NCBI GenBank assembly: GCA_017979445.1
Contig: CM030718.1
Span: forward strand, 23,803,021-23,867,020
Direction of reading: 5' to 3'
Length of the DNA: 64,000 bases
DNA from: Akebia trifoliata
Taxonomy: Eukaryota; Streptophyta; Magnoliopsida; Ranunculales; Lardizabalaceae
This document shows, in pieces, positions 45,060 through 55,881 of the stretch. A program made the position numbers and the translations under genes. The notes below the pieces were generated by a model, which saw nothing but the letters and a program-made list of their open reading frames with translations, ran no database searches and had not been told where the DNA came from. Position 1 is the first letter of the stretch. Each line of letters opens with the position of its first letter.

Positions 45060-47462
45060 TGTCTTCAAACATGAAATCATTTATGAGCAATCTGAGCTCA
45101 CTAATAATAATGAAGCTTGATCCCTTCAATTTTTTGTCTTTCTTATTGGTCTAAGGGCTCATCAGAAAACCATGCCTACGCCACTGCTCACCATAATAGA
45201 TGACAAAGGTACATCATCTTCAATCCTAAACACATCGATTGGTAACTCACAAATTAACAATTGCTAAGTTGCATTTTAACAACCATTCCTTCCTCTCTTT
45301 TACCTACTGTTATGTAGACATCTTATTTTTGCACTTGCCTAATTAAATAACTCGTCAACCTGATTACGATGGTTCTCAATGATTGATAAATATTCAAATA
45401 TTTTTAGTTGTTACTAGATGTGTTTTCGAAGCTCGGATAAGATATTTCAAGCAAATAAACTTTAGAAACCATGTTATGCTAAGAAAATATTATCCAAAAC
45501 ATAGAAATCATCATTTTGAGACAAAAAAAACTTTACGAGAAAAATTATTTAAAAATGATCAAATTACCAAAATATTTCTGACATCAGAACATCCCTAGAG
45601 TTTACATTATGCTTAGGAAAACTCTTTCGAACGCATAAAATAATAAACTAAAATCAAATAAATTGTTTCGTCAATTTTCACAAATTTCGATAAAATTATG
45701 AAAATACCCTTAGGGTCCACAATCATTTCACGTCAAAAATGCATAAATGATACAAACCAATACTTTCATTGAATTTTTTATAAAAAATTGATTCCAAAAT
45801 ATTTTAAAACGTCGAAAAACAACATCTCAACGCAAAAGTCTTCTTTGAGGATAAAACAATAATTCTCCAATCCTAAAATTCAAAAATTCAAAAATTAAAA
45901 TATTAATTAACTTAAAGTGAAATCTTAATAAAATAAATTAAATTAAATTTTTTAAGCAAATAAATTCAATTAATTAAGCTCATTGGACAAATTTTAAGTG
46001 GTGGCTTATTTATTCAAGTGAGGCCTACCTGATATTTAATAAAAAATCTTTTATCGGAGATCCAAAAGCATTCATAATAATTTAATAAAGAACCATTCAT
46101 TGAGGGGTTCTCCAAAATTTAAAAAATTCTTATTATACGCAAGTTTAATAATTCAAATAAAACTTAATTGAATCATAATATAAACAACTTAATAGATTAA
46201 TTAGAGATAGACCTTATGTTTAAGAAATCTAATCAAATCCCAATCTTATCACAAAGCTCTTTAAAAAGGAGCCTCCACCACTTAATTTCTCAAGTCAAGA
46301 GAAATCCTAGAAAACAAAGGTTAAAAACTCTCACAATACTCTCCAAAACCTTAAATTTGAAATCCCAAGTCCATACCTAACCTCAAACAACAATTTTCAA
46401 CCTAGAAATACTTAGAAACCTTAAAAACACCTCAAAATACTAGTAAAACATTCAAATCTAAAAGAAGAAAGTTTCATCTCGAAGATTGGAGGTAGATCTA
46501 GCAATAAAGATAAAACGAGAAGATTCACACGAGGAATGCTCTCCGCTAGTTTTTGAAGGTATTGTCCGTCACAATCACTCAGGTAAAAATAATAATAATT
46601 TTTCATTTATTCTAGATCTATGCTATTTTTCAATGTAAATCTTTGGGAAGAGTATAGACCGACTTTCGTCGAGTGGAATTGATGCTTAATACCTTCCAAT
46701 CTCGTACCCACAATCTTTTCATAGTTTAGTATTTCTTCTCCGTTTAAAGTCATTTTTTTGTTCCTAAAATATAAAATTAAGTGGCGACTCCCAAAAAAAA
46801 AGAAATTTTATTGGCTTCAAACATGCCAAAGAGGCGTGGGAGGCCCTTGAGACGACTCTCAACTCAGATTCAAGATCTATTGTTATGGCCATTTATTTTT
46901 CTAGTGTCAAAGTAATTACTGATAAACTTGCAGCAACCAACGCTCCTTAACTAATGAAGATATAATTTTTTATACCTTAGTTGACCTCTCGAGTAATTTC
47001 AATTCCTTTAAAACATCAATTAGAACTAGACCTGGTTCTCTTTCCATTGCTAAACTCAATTCCATGCTACTAGATGAAGAAACCAATATGCATCATGAGG
47101 ATCCTCCACCTAATTCAATTCATATTTCTACTGCATTCAATGTTATTGGATCTAATTCTCATGGTCGTAGACAATCTAATCATCGTGGTGGTCGTTCATC
47201 AAATCAACATTATAGGGGTTGAGGTCGCCCCAATTAGTCTCGTGGTTTCAATCTTAATTATGATTGCAACAATCGTGGAGGAGGTTGCGATGGCCGTCAA
47301 TACTACCACCCTAACGTATGGTGCCAAATATGCAGCAAACCCAATCATTTTGCTTTTGATTGTTGGCATATGCAAAATCGTCCTTCTCACAAGGTTACTA
47401 CTTCAACTACTCAATCTGCCATGGTTGCCTCTAGTGGTTCACCAAGTAAGTCCTCTTGGTTA
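45060..47462 (+). pseudogene. Copia gag remnant, split by a gypsy LTR
   Basis: The first part (45060 to about 45312) reads SSNMKSFMSNLSSLI and KLDPFNFLSFL with stops, as in Ale-lineage gag (SNLSSLIxxKLxxxNFLxW). After the inserted LTR it resumes (46815-47462) with AKEAWEALETTLNSDSRS. The zinc knuckle is CQICSKPNHFAFDC at 47329-47371 (C-X2-C-X4-H-X4-C). An internal stop lies at the GRG-rich segment near 47221. The fragment ends at 47462 where the hAT-like element begins. Confidence 0.8.
45313..46800 (+). mobile_element. Gypsy LTR inserted in the copia gag
   Basis: Begins TGTAGACATCTTATTTTTGC and follows the same course as 2172-3907: AACTCGTCAACC, a GATGTGTTT block, CTTTAGAAACCATG, and near the end GTTCCTAAA...AAGTGGCGACTCCC. 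The 3' edge is not sharp because an A run follows the GTGGCGACTCCC motif and the TG...CA end is not clear. It looks like a solo or truncated LTR. Confidence 0.7.
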
Positions 47463-47909
47463 GGGGTGCAACTTGGTCTGGTTCAAACTGAGAACCGAAC
47501 CAAACCAAGAGCTTTGGATTGGTTTTGGTTTGGTTCAATTTATAATGAATTTCGATTCGTTTTTTAGTTCATGCCTTATAAGAACCGTATCCTTATATTA
47601 AGAAAATTAAAAAAAAATATTATTAATCTATTTAATAAATTATACCCATTTTTTATGGATAAATTTATTATTTTTTATAGATAGATTAATGACATTTTTT
47701 TGGATGGATGGATGAGATTAATGATTTTCTTTAATTAATGAAAAAACTATTGACATTTTTTTTAAATGTATATATGATTTTTTTTATTGATGGATAGATA
47801 AATGACTCATTATATGAGATTTCATATTCATATCTATTTATTTTTATTAAAAACATGTGATTTAATTAGGTTTTGAAGATATTGGCAATCCATAAAATCG
47901 AACTTAGGT
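47463..47909. mobile_element. hAT-like MITE, truncated at right
   Basis: Starts AGGGGTGCAACTTGG, then GAACCGAACCAAACCAAG and a complementary run (GGTTTTGGTTTGGTTC). The right part, GAAGATATTGGCAATCCATA, matches GAATATTGGCAATCCGTAGA at 12111-12130 in the copy at 11752-12265. The remaining right end is missing at the junction with the gypsy LTR fragment. Confidence 0.6.
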
Positions 47910-48889
47910 GATGGAGACTCCTTTTTAAAGAGATTTATGATAAGATTAGAATTTGGATTAAGTCTCTTAGAGATAAGGTCTATATTTAACTAATCTATTA
48001 AGTTGTTTAAATTAAGATAATATTTTTAATAAGTTTTTATTTGAATTTTGAATTTTTTTAATTTACGTAGAATAATAATTTTTAAATTTTTGGATAACTC
48101 TCTAATGGAGGGTTCTTTATTAAATTATATTTTTAATTTTTTGGGACCTCCGGTGGAGAGTTCTTTATTAAATATCATGTGGGCTCCACTTAAGTAAATG
48201 GGCCACCATTTAAAATTTGGCCCTCGGACTTAATTAATTGATTTTATTTGTTCAAAATTTTAATTAAGATTTCAATTTATGTTCATTAATGTTTTAATTA
48301 TTAGTTTTAAAATTTTAAATTTTAGGGTTAGAAAATTATCATTTTGCCTTCAAAGAAGACTTTTGGGTTGAGAGGTTGTTTTTCGATGTTTTGGAACGTT
48401 TTGAAATCAGTTTTTCGTAAAGAATTCAATGAGAGTATTGATTTGTGTTACTTATTAGTTTTTTGCGTGAAATGATCATGGACCATCTGAGGGTATTTTG
48501 ATAATTTTGTTAATTTTTGTAAAAATTGGCGAAATAATTTATTTGATTTTAATTTATTATTTTGTGTGTTCGAAAGAATTTTCCTAAGGTAATATAGGCT
48601 CTAAGGATTTTCTGATGTCAGGGGTATTTCGATAATTTGATCATTTTTGATGATTTTTCTCGTAAAACTTCTTTTTTGTTTGAAAATGATGATTTATACA
48701 TTTTTTTATCATATTTTCCTATCTTAACATGATTTTTAAAGTTTTGCTTGCTTGAAATATCTCATCCAAGCTTTGGAAACACATCTAGTAACAAATAAAA
48801 AAATTAGAATGTTTATCCATCATTGGGAACCGTTGCAATTGGGTTGATGAATTGACTAATTAGACGAGTGTAAAAATGAGGTGTTTACA
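47910..48889 (-). mobile_element. Gypsy LTR fragment, minus strand
   Basis: On the minus strand it begins TGTAAACACCTCATTTTTAC at 48889 and parallels 45313-46290 as far as CTTTAAAAAGGAGTCTCCAT. It then stops, so it holds about the first two thirds of the LTR. It is the inverted counterpart of the LTR at 45313. Confidence 0.7.
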
Positions 48890-49350
48890 ACATCATTCTT
48901 ATCCACACATGTAATTTTGCACCAATTTTCATGTCGTCGCACACCTGAGCAAAATGAGGTTGCTGAATGGAAACATAGGCACATCATTGAAACCACCGTA
49001 ACTCTTCTTTAAAATGCTTCCTCACTATCGTCTTATTAGGTTGATGTTATTTGTACTGTTGTTTTCTTATTAATATGTTTCCATCACCTTCATTATTGCA
49101 CAAGTCTCCTTATGAATTGCTATTCACTTATAAACCTGATTATTCTATCCTAAGAGTCTTTGGGTCGTTATGTTTTCCTTAGCTTAAGCCATATAGAAAA
49201 AACAAACTAGATGCCAGATCTCGAATATGTATTTTTTTTGTGTACTGTTTTAAATCTAAAGGGTATAAGTGCTTATATCCTACTTCTGGGGTGGTGTATA
49301 CTTCCAGACATGTTATCTTCTATGAAGACGTCTTTCCTTTTGCATCACTA
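48890..49350 (+). pseudogene. Copia integrase remnant
   Basis: Reads RRTPEQNEVAEWKHRHIIETT, then SLSSYWVDV, and in another frame ICIFXXYCFKSKGYKCLYP and VVYTSRHVIFYEDVFPF. These match the second half of copia integrase and its C-terminal extension (HTPQQNGVAERKHRHIVE...SYWxxA...GYKC...VYISRHVxFDExxFPF). The zinc-binding start and first catalytic Asp are missing. Several frameshifts and stops. Confidence 0.8.
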
Positions 49351-49840
49351 ACCTCATTTACCCTATCTGCACAAATCCCAAAAACCAAAGTTTTTTATGA
49401 ACCTTTCCTAAATCCTCTTCTCTTACAGTCAATACATACATCCCGTCACCTTACCCATCCACACCTCATGCTACTCCTTCACTTGCTATTGATGTTGACC
49501 ACTCCTCAATCTGTTCCCCTAGCCCACTTACACCTACCTCACCTCTTCAAGGAGTTTTGTACCTACCCTATCCACCCACTCCAATATTCCTAGACCAGTT
49601 GGCAATGGGTCCCACACCTCATTTCAATTCCATCACCATTATCCAATTAACCTTATATCATTTAATGCCCTTTTTAGCCATGCCAATAGCCACGTGTCTT
49701 CTATCCATCCAGTCCCCTCAAGCCTTGCATGTGGTCTGTTGCCAACTCCCCTGTGCCTATTGTAACCACATCCACACATCCAATGCAAACACATTCCAAG
49801 ATTGGTATTTAAAAAAAAAAAAATTACCCACGTGTTTTCA
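49351..49840 (+). pseudogene. Copia linker between integrase and reverse transcriptase
   Basis: Pro/Ser/Thr/His-rich frames without conserved domain, as expected for the variable linker of copia polyproteins. Open frames at 49240-49593 and 49557-49934 are pieces of it in different frames. Confidence 0.5.
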
Positions 49841-50844
49841 AAGTAGAGTTACTCAAAATATTGAAGGTCTCGAACCAAGTTGTTACAGTGAAGTTGTTAA
49901 GCATCAACCATGGAGATTGGCTATGTCCGAGTAGTTTCAAGAGCTTGAACATCAAGGTGCTTGGCGTTTTTTCCCTCCTCTTACTAATTGGAAGATAATT
50001 AGTAGTTAGTGGATCTATCGTATCGAGGGAAATTCGGATGGTAGTATTGCTCACCACAATGCCTGTCTTGTCGCGCAAGGTTTTCATCAACAATAGGGTA
50101 TGGATTACCATGAGACTTTTAGTCCAATAGTGAAACAAGCAACGATCAGAGTTGTTATCTCTTTATCCCTTCATTATGGTTGGTCTCTTAAACAATTATG
50201 GTACCATCAAAGAAGGCATCTACATGACACAACCTCAGGGGTATGTTGACCCAAAATTTCCTTCTTATGTTTGCAAGCTTTCAAAGGCTTTTATATGAGT
50301 TGAAATAGGCACCCCGTGCCTGGTTTGAAATCTTTTTTGGGTTTTATGCTCTCTAAAGGATTTTTTATCAGCAAACGTGACCCGTCTCTCTTTGTTCAAC
50401 ACCATGGCTCTTGACTCACTCTATTGTTATTATATGTTGATGACATAATAGTCATGTACATCAGTTCTTTCATCAAGGACCTGGGCACTCAATTTGTTAT
50501 GAAAGACTTGGGAAAGTTGTATTACTTTATTGGCATTGAAACGAAAAGGATTGTCAAATACTTATTTTTATCTCAAGGAAAATATTCTTTAGATTTGTTA
50601 AAACGGGCTAGAATGTCGGATTGTAAGCCATGTTATTCTCCCATTAGCACGAAGAAGCTTGGTTCTTCTGATAGCTCCCCTCATTTCAACAATCAACTTT
50701 GTATCGCAATACGTCGGTGGGTCTACAACACCTTGTCATTGCATGACCGGACATTGCATTCGCAATCAACTCCATTTGTCAACATATGCAATATCCGACT
50801 GAAAACAATTACATTGTTGTCAAATGTTTCTTGTGAAATATTAA
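49841..50844 (+). pseudogene. Copia reverse transcriptase remnant
   Basis: Recognisable pieces: VTQNIEGLEPSCYSEVVKHQPW then RLAMSE (usual start EPxxYxEAxKxxxWxxAMxxE), QELEHQGAWRF, NACLVAQGF, MDYHETFSPIVKQATIRVVI, LLYVDDIIV (catalytic YVDD, about 50425-50450) and FVMKDLGKLYYFIGIE. At least four frame changes and several stops. The domain runs into the Harbinger-like MITE at 50845. Confidence 0.88.
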
Positions 50845-51475
50845 GGGTATGTTTGATTACATATGAGAATAGGGTGGAAAATCAATTTCTATGGAAAATG
50901 ACATTTTTCAAGTGTTTGATTGCACATGAAAATGGAAATTCATTTTCCATCCAATTCAAAAAGTCCACTAAATCATGGATTTCACTTTCCCACCCATATG
51001 GGTAGAAAAATAAAATCCACCCATATTTTCCATCCCCAATTCTTCCCTACCACCACCACCATTACACTAACCTCGTCGTAGTTGTCATCGTCGTCGTCGT
51101 CGGCTCCGTCTCCGACCACCTTCTCTCTCTCTCTCTTCTTCTTTTCCTTCTTCTCCATCCCTCACCTCTTCGACCACTACCACCACCACGTTCTCCCCCC
51201 ATCTTCCTCACTTACCTCCGTCGCCACCGCCATCGTCGTCGTCTTCGCCGCCGCCACCGTCACCACATCCTCCCCCCTCCCTCTTCCTCGTCATCTTCTT
51301 CTTCTCCCCTTCCTCTCATCTTCTTCCTCCTTCTCATCTTCTTCTTTTTTCTCATATTTTTCCATGATTTTATCCAAGTGAAATCAAACAATGGAATTTG
51401 ATTTTCCAACCCTACCTATTTTCCATGAATTTTAAATTCCATGGAAAGTGACTTTCCATGCAATCAAACATACCC
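50845..51475. mobile_element. PIF/Harbinger-like MITE inside copia reverse transcriptase
   Basis: Terminal inverted repeats GGGTATGTTTGATTACAT and the complement of ATGCAATCAAACATACCC. Target duplications TAA at 50842-50844 and 51476-51478. Removing the element with one TAA restores the copia frame EILRVLYHWVYNLQ. The interior has subterminal inverted words (TGGAAAATCAATTTC / GAATTTGATTTTCCA) and a pyrimidine-rich core of TCGTCG, TCTTCT and CCACCACC repeats (51040-51350). Confidence 0.9.
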
Positions 51476-51478
51476 TAA

Positions 51479-52000
51479 GGGTTCTTTATCATTGGGTTTA
51501 CAATTTACAAAGGGACCTCTTTATCTTCAAGCCTTATTCGATGCTGATTGGGCTAGTGATAGTGTTGATCGTCAATCCACTAGTGAGTACTATGCTCTTT
51601 AGGGTTCAAATCCAATTACATGGTGTGCTAAGAAACAATTAACCGTTGCATACTCTTTTACCAAGTCAAAATATCGTTGTCTTGCGCATATCGATGCTGA
51701 ACTTGCTTGGCTTTTCATGCTCCTTTACGAATTACACATCTTGCTCCCTTGCATTCCTACTATTTGGTGAGATAATATCTCTACCATTTCCCTTGCTTAA
51801 ATCCTATTTTCCACGCCAGAACAAAACATATTGAAGTAGACTACTACTTCATTTGAGAAAAGGTAGTCAACAAAGAGGTTGAAGTTAAACACATTTCCAA
51901 CATAAATCAAACCGCCGACATCTTCACCAAACCGCTATTGAGTCCACGCTTCAAGTATCTTCAAGACAGGATCACGGTGCATTCCCTCTATGATCTTGAG
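51479..52000 (+). pseudogene. Copia RNase H remnant
   Basis: Continues the pol frame: DADWASDSVDRQST in one frame, then SNPITWCAKKQLTVAYSF, AELAWLFMLLYEL and KEVEVKHISNINQTADIFTK before PLLSPRFKYLQDRITV. These are the copia RNase H and C-terminal signatures (DADWAGD...NPISWSSKKQ...HIxTxxQxADIFTKxL). Stops and frame changes interrupt them. Confidence 0.88.
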
Positions 52001-52007
52001 GGGGGGA

Positions 52008-52083
52008 TGTTATATAAAGTTTTATCTCGTGTCTTGGTCCCATTGAGTAGAGAACCCTTTCTTTTTCATGTTTTATATTTTTA
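52008..52083 (+). mobile_element. Copia 3' LTR, very short
   Basis: TGTTATATAAAGTTTTATCT onwards, aligned over about 75 bp with 44900-44975 before similarity ends. It lies right after the polypurine tract. Ale/Retrofit elements often have LTRs of 100-200 bp; this one appears shorter or partly decayed. Confidence 0.6.
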
Positions 52084-52809
52084 ATTGGAAGATAAAACTG
52101 AATTCAGATAGCGTAGAGAAGATGATGAATAGTGAACTCAGAAGGGTAATTTCATTTAAGCTTGATTTGCTTTATAAAATCTCCAACCCTTTGTCTTACT
52201 TTGAGTGGGGGTTTTATAGCCCCATGATTTGACATGTGTCATAATATGACTTACCCAGGCGTTCAAGCCGAATAGGTTATGAGCTGACTGTGCTCTTGAG
52301 TTATGTTCCTAAGCATTATTTAATATCTGTACTCGAGTTTAATTAAAAAATATCCCAACACATTAATTGTTGAGTTTAATCGATTTTATAGTTTTGAGGT
52401 TGGTGAGTTGCAGGATGTCGTTGTTATCTATATTTTGATAAGTGTTAGTGGATATCACATTAAATGAGAAGATATATTTTCGATTTTCAATTTAGACCGT
52501 CTTGAATTCTTTGTCGTATTGACGCCGAGGCATAAGTTCGGGTGTTACTATAATATTTCAAGACTTTTGGGACACGTGACATTTTCCAGTGTTGTGACTA
52601 AAATGGACTCTATAATCGCCATCTCCATCATTACCTTATCGTCATCATTACAAAGGATTGATTATTAATCTATTAGAGAAGACTAAGGTCAAAGAGTATG
52701 CCATCCATTTTTATATGTAAGGTTATCAGATATATTCACCAAAATTTGGAAGCCCCATTTACTAAATCATTTACGGTTCAAACGATCATTCTTATTAATT
52801 CTAAGGATA
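52084..52809. other. No recognisable gene
   Basis: AT-rich intergenic sequence after the copia element. No gene or element recognised. Confidence 0.5.
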
Positions 52810-52971
52810 ATGTTGAAGTAATTTAAAAATGTAAATCCCTTGAATATTCTGATGTGGTGGTGCACACATAATCATAGATGCTTTTCATTGAGATATGTGG
52901 GAAAAGCATCATTGGTTATGTGTACACCACCACATCAAAATGTCAAAATCGATGAACATTTCAATGTTACT
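52810..52971. mobile_element. TGGAGTGAC-family MITE, copy 5
   Basis: Ends ATGTTGAAGTAATTT and, inverted, ATGTTGGAGTAACATT. The interior palindrome is GATGTGGTGGTGCACACATA against TATGTGTACACCACCACATC, around a GAGATATGTG core. Nearly the whole element is self-complementary. Confidence 0.75.
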
Positions 52972-53091
52972 CCAACATGACTCTAATCCTAATATTTTGA
53001 AAAGAGTATACTAAACTGTTTATATACCCTTTGAGAGGATTTTTATGTAGGTGTTTAGAAAGAATTGTGATGAAGTATTTTAGAAAGGATA

Positions 53092-53303
53092 ATGTTAAGG
53101 TAACATTAAAATGTACATTGTGGGGGAGCATTTATGATGTGGATGTGTGTTAGAACAATAGATGCTTTCATTGAGATATGTCCCTCACGATTTACATTTT
53201 AATGTTATTCCAACACAACTTCTTGGGAAAGTATCTATGGTTCTGACATACATTCACGCTAGAAATGTCTTCTACAATGTACATTTTAATGTTATTCCAA
53301 CAT
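53092..53303. mobile_element. TGGAGTGAC-family MITE, copy 6, rearranged
   Basis: Left end AATGTTAAGGTAACATT. The right-end motif ACATTTTAATGTTATTCCAAC occurs twice, ending at 53214 and 53302, so a second end was gained by duplication or by insertion of one copy in another. The interior has the shared GATGCTTTCATTGAGATATG core. Confidence 0.7.
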
Positions 53304-53370
53304 GACACTTTTAGAAAATAGGCCTTTAGAGGCCTATTTTCCCAAATAAATATATATCAAGTTATAACCA

Positions 53371-54204
53371 TGGTTTTTAAACTCGGTATTTGGTCTCGTC
53401 TCGTTCAGCTCTGATACCGAGTTGACTCGGACAATACGTCTCGTCTCGTTCGACATTTAGACAATGATTTTTAACCATGTAAAAAATCTGAAAAAATCAG
53501 GAAAAATTTAGAAATGATTCCTATTAAAAAATAAACTAAAAAAATAAATAATATACCTATCAAAATAAATTGAGTTCCATATTTTTTTCTTAAAAAAGTG
53601 CTTATTGTGTTAATGGATGAACAATCACAATTGCAGTGTTGTTTGTCATGCTTCTTTAAATGGTATTTCTGGCCCTGTGGAATATATTACATGTTTACAT
53701 ATAGAAACAAAGCATACAATCAATAAATGTTTGCACATTGATGTTGCTTGTAAGAATATTTTTTAAATATTTGAAGACATGGCATGAAATGCAACAAAAA
53801 AATATAAAATAAAATAAAATAAAATAAAAACATAAAATTAAAAAAAAACTCGGTTGTTTACTTCGTGGAAAAGATGAAGAAATAATGGAGAAAAATCGAT
53901 TTGGGGGTAAAATAATTGAGGATTGAGGCAAAACTCGGTTGTCTCGGTTAACTCGGACGAAATTTTGAAAATCTCGTCCGATACAACTCGTTTATCTCGC
54001 AAGTTAAAATAAAATCTACGTTGTTTTGTTTATCTCGTTCGTATCACCCGAGTTTTTCGAAAATATTGTCCGAGACGACTCGTTTATCTCACGATACGCG
54101 GTCATCTCATGACACATTGTGAGTTGGTCTCGTTAGGCTCTGATACCGAGTTAACTCGGGCGATATGTCTCGGTTTCGGACGAGTTGACGAGTTTAAAAA
54201 CCAC
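53371..54204. mobile_element. Mutator-like non-autonomous element upstream of the RRG-like gene
   Basis: Terminal inverted repeats TGGTTTTTAAACTCG and CGAGTTTAAAAACCAC. Flanking 9-bp duplications TTATAACCA (53362-53370) and TTATAACTA (54205-54213) differ at one base; a 9-bp target is characteristic of Mutator-like elements. Inside, ACTCGG, TCTCGT and TGATACCGAGTT-ACTCGG words recur in both orientations near both ends (53395-53460 and 54060-54190). The middle is AT-rich and encodes no transposase. Confidence 0.75.
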
Positions 54205-54279
54205 TTATAACTATAACCTGAGTAAAATAACAAGTTTCACTCCACCAAAACAGATGAAATGTATCTTCTTTAGCTGAAA

Positions 54280-54864
54280 ATGTGGAGAAACGTTTCAATC
54301 CACAAGCACTCGAAGATCATGCTTCTTCTCTCTTCTCCATCTTCGGTGTCGGTCCTTAAAACCACTCAATCACTCCTCACAAACCCTCGTTTTGCTCTCT
54401 TCAACACAATTCGCTGTCTCTCATCTGCTAAAACCCTAACCCTAACTTCCCAAAGAAGTTTGTTCTCTTCGTTCACCCAGCCAAGAAATCACAATTTCAT
54501 TTTCAGATCCAACAATAGTGTTCTCTTCGTTGTTAGAAGTTTCTCTTCTATCCCTTCGCCTCAGACATTCGAGTTTAACGAACCAGTTTCGTGTTCAGAG
54601 GTCGGTTATGGTAGTAATGGCGCAAACGAAGAGGAGATGAAGACGTCGATTAATGTTAGGGCTTTTTTCTTCTCTACTAGGTTTGCTTCTCTTTTTATCC
54701 GAATTAATATAACTTTTAAAATTAGGTTAGTGGATATTTATTTGTATTAATTCGTGTTTATGGGTTTCAGTATCGATTTGAAAAGCTTGGTGGAACAGAA
54801 CAAGGACAATTTTATTCCACCTGCGTCTCGAATGATCAATTATTCGGTTCTTAGATTCGGTGAA
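54280..54864 (+). CDS. RMD1/DUF155 family mitochondrial protein (RETARDED ROOT GROWTH-like), 5' exons only
   Basis: Exon 1 is 54280-54680 and exon 2 is 54771-54864 (GT-AG intron of 90 bp), giving 165 codons in frame. The first ~100 residues are Ser/Arg/Phe-rich and poor in acidic residues, as in a mitochondrial targeting peptide. The conserved part spans the splice: KTSINVRAFFFSTSIDLKSL, then NFIPPASRMINYSVLRFGE. This is the start of the DUF155 domain of plant RRG/RMD1-type proteins (KAYFLSTSIDLKxM...PPTSRxxNY). Such proteins support mitochondrial function and root meristem growth in Arabidopsis. Exon 2 ends at a good donor (GAA|GTAAGC). The rest of DUF155, about 200-250 residues, is not found downstream, so the gene is either broken or has an intron longer than 9 kb. 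A second in-frame ATG lies at 54319. Confidence 0.75.
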
Positions 54865-55881
54865 GTAAGCTTGTTGTGTTTATTTGTTCTTTTAAAATAT
54901 CATTTTGTTTGAAGTTTTAGCATGTTATTGAATTTATAAAATGTAGCATTTGATAAAAATAATTGAAGAGTAATCATTAGTTTATAATTTATTCGATGCG
55001 GCTTTGGTCTCCAATCCAAAAGAAAAAAATATAAAAATATCAACTTTATATAATGTAGCATTTGATAAAAGGGATTGAAGTCTAATTTATTGGTAGTTTA
55101 TAATTAATTTAGACAAAGATTGAAGCAGCTCTGCTCCTCAATCGACTAACATGTGATAGAATCACTCCATCACTATGAGGAGTGATTCTTGTAACTTTGG
55201 CTTTGACACCCAACACAAAGTAACTTCATTTAATTTCAATAAAAAAGTGTCACAGGGATCTGTCTTGAGCTAGATATTGTAAATTATTTTCTCCTACTAT
55301 TATTCAAACCTAACTTCTCCTAACTTTATCCGAAACAAATAGAGAAGACCTCTATTTCAAAAGAACTAAACTAATCCCAATCGATCAGCCAAAAGAAAGA
55401 CAAATCTGAATCCAAATGGAATCAGTTAAACTCATCTAGGCCCCTTGTGGTATGTCTCAAATAACTGTTTATCCAGAAAGGTTTGTGGTCGGTTCTTAAA
55501 ACAGTTTAGAGGGACACAATTTTCTTCTGCCGATGGTCTAGGTTTAGGTGGGGAAACCTAATGTGGGAAATCAGCTTTGGTACCAAAATTGATGTAGGAC
55601 AACCAATGGTTTGATTGTTGTAGGGTTTAATTGTGTCCAAGGTTTAAGTTGCTGGCCTAGAAGGGGTCTTATGGACTGGAAAGTGGGGTTTTGGGGTTAG
55701 GCCATTAGGGTTTAATTTGCGATGGTTTTTAACAACATTGTTATTATGAAATAAAGGTTATATGGCTGTTGGGGTGGAGGGTGGAGAGAGAGGGGAGGGG
55801 AGGGGAGGGGGGGAAGAGGGTAGTAAATTATTGGAGTGTTTAGTTTTTGTTTTTTTAAGGGTAGTAAAAATTAGAGTTTTA
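54865..55881 (+). other. Start of intron 2 (or 3' flank) of the RRG-like gene
   Basis: Begins with the donor after exon 2. It contains no DUF155 coding frame that I can see. A short near-repeat, TATAATGTAGCATTTGATAAAA, cut as two copies near 54940 and 55050, and a G-rich tract (GGGGAGGGGAGGGG, 55794-55812) are the only structures. Confidence 0.5.

Larger units (their letters stand above)
44900..52083 (+). mobile_element. Decayed Ty1-copia element (Ale/Retrofit-like) with nested insertions
   Basis: Short LTR-like ends match each other: AGTTATATAAAATTCTATCT at 44901 and TGTTATATAAAGTTTTATCT at 52008. A primer-site remnant follows (ATGGTTTCAAAGCTC, 44976-44990), and a polypurine tract (TTGAGGGGGGGA, 51996-52007) precedes the 3' LTR. 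Between them lie gag, integrase, reverse transcriptase and RNase H remnants in the copia order, all broken by stops and frameshifts. Protease and the first part of integrase are missing. The copy carries four insertions: 45313-46800, 47463-47909, 47910-48889 and 50845-51475. Confidence 0.85.

Noticed and set aside
49240..49934. Two open frames over 110 residues as separate genes
   Set aside because: They lie between copia integrase and reverse transcriptase and read as pieces of the variable pol linker in shifted frames.
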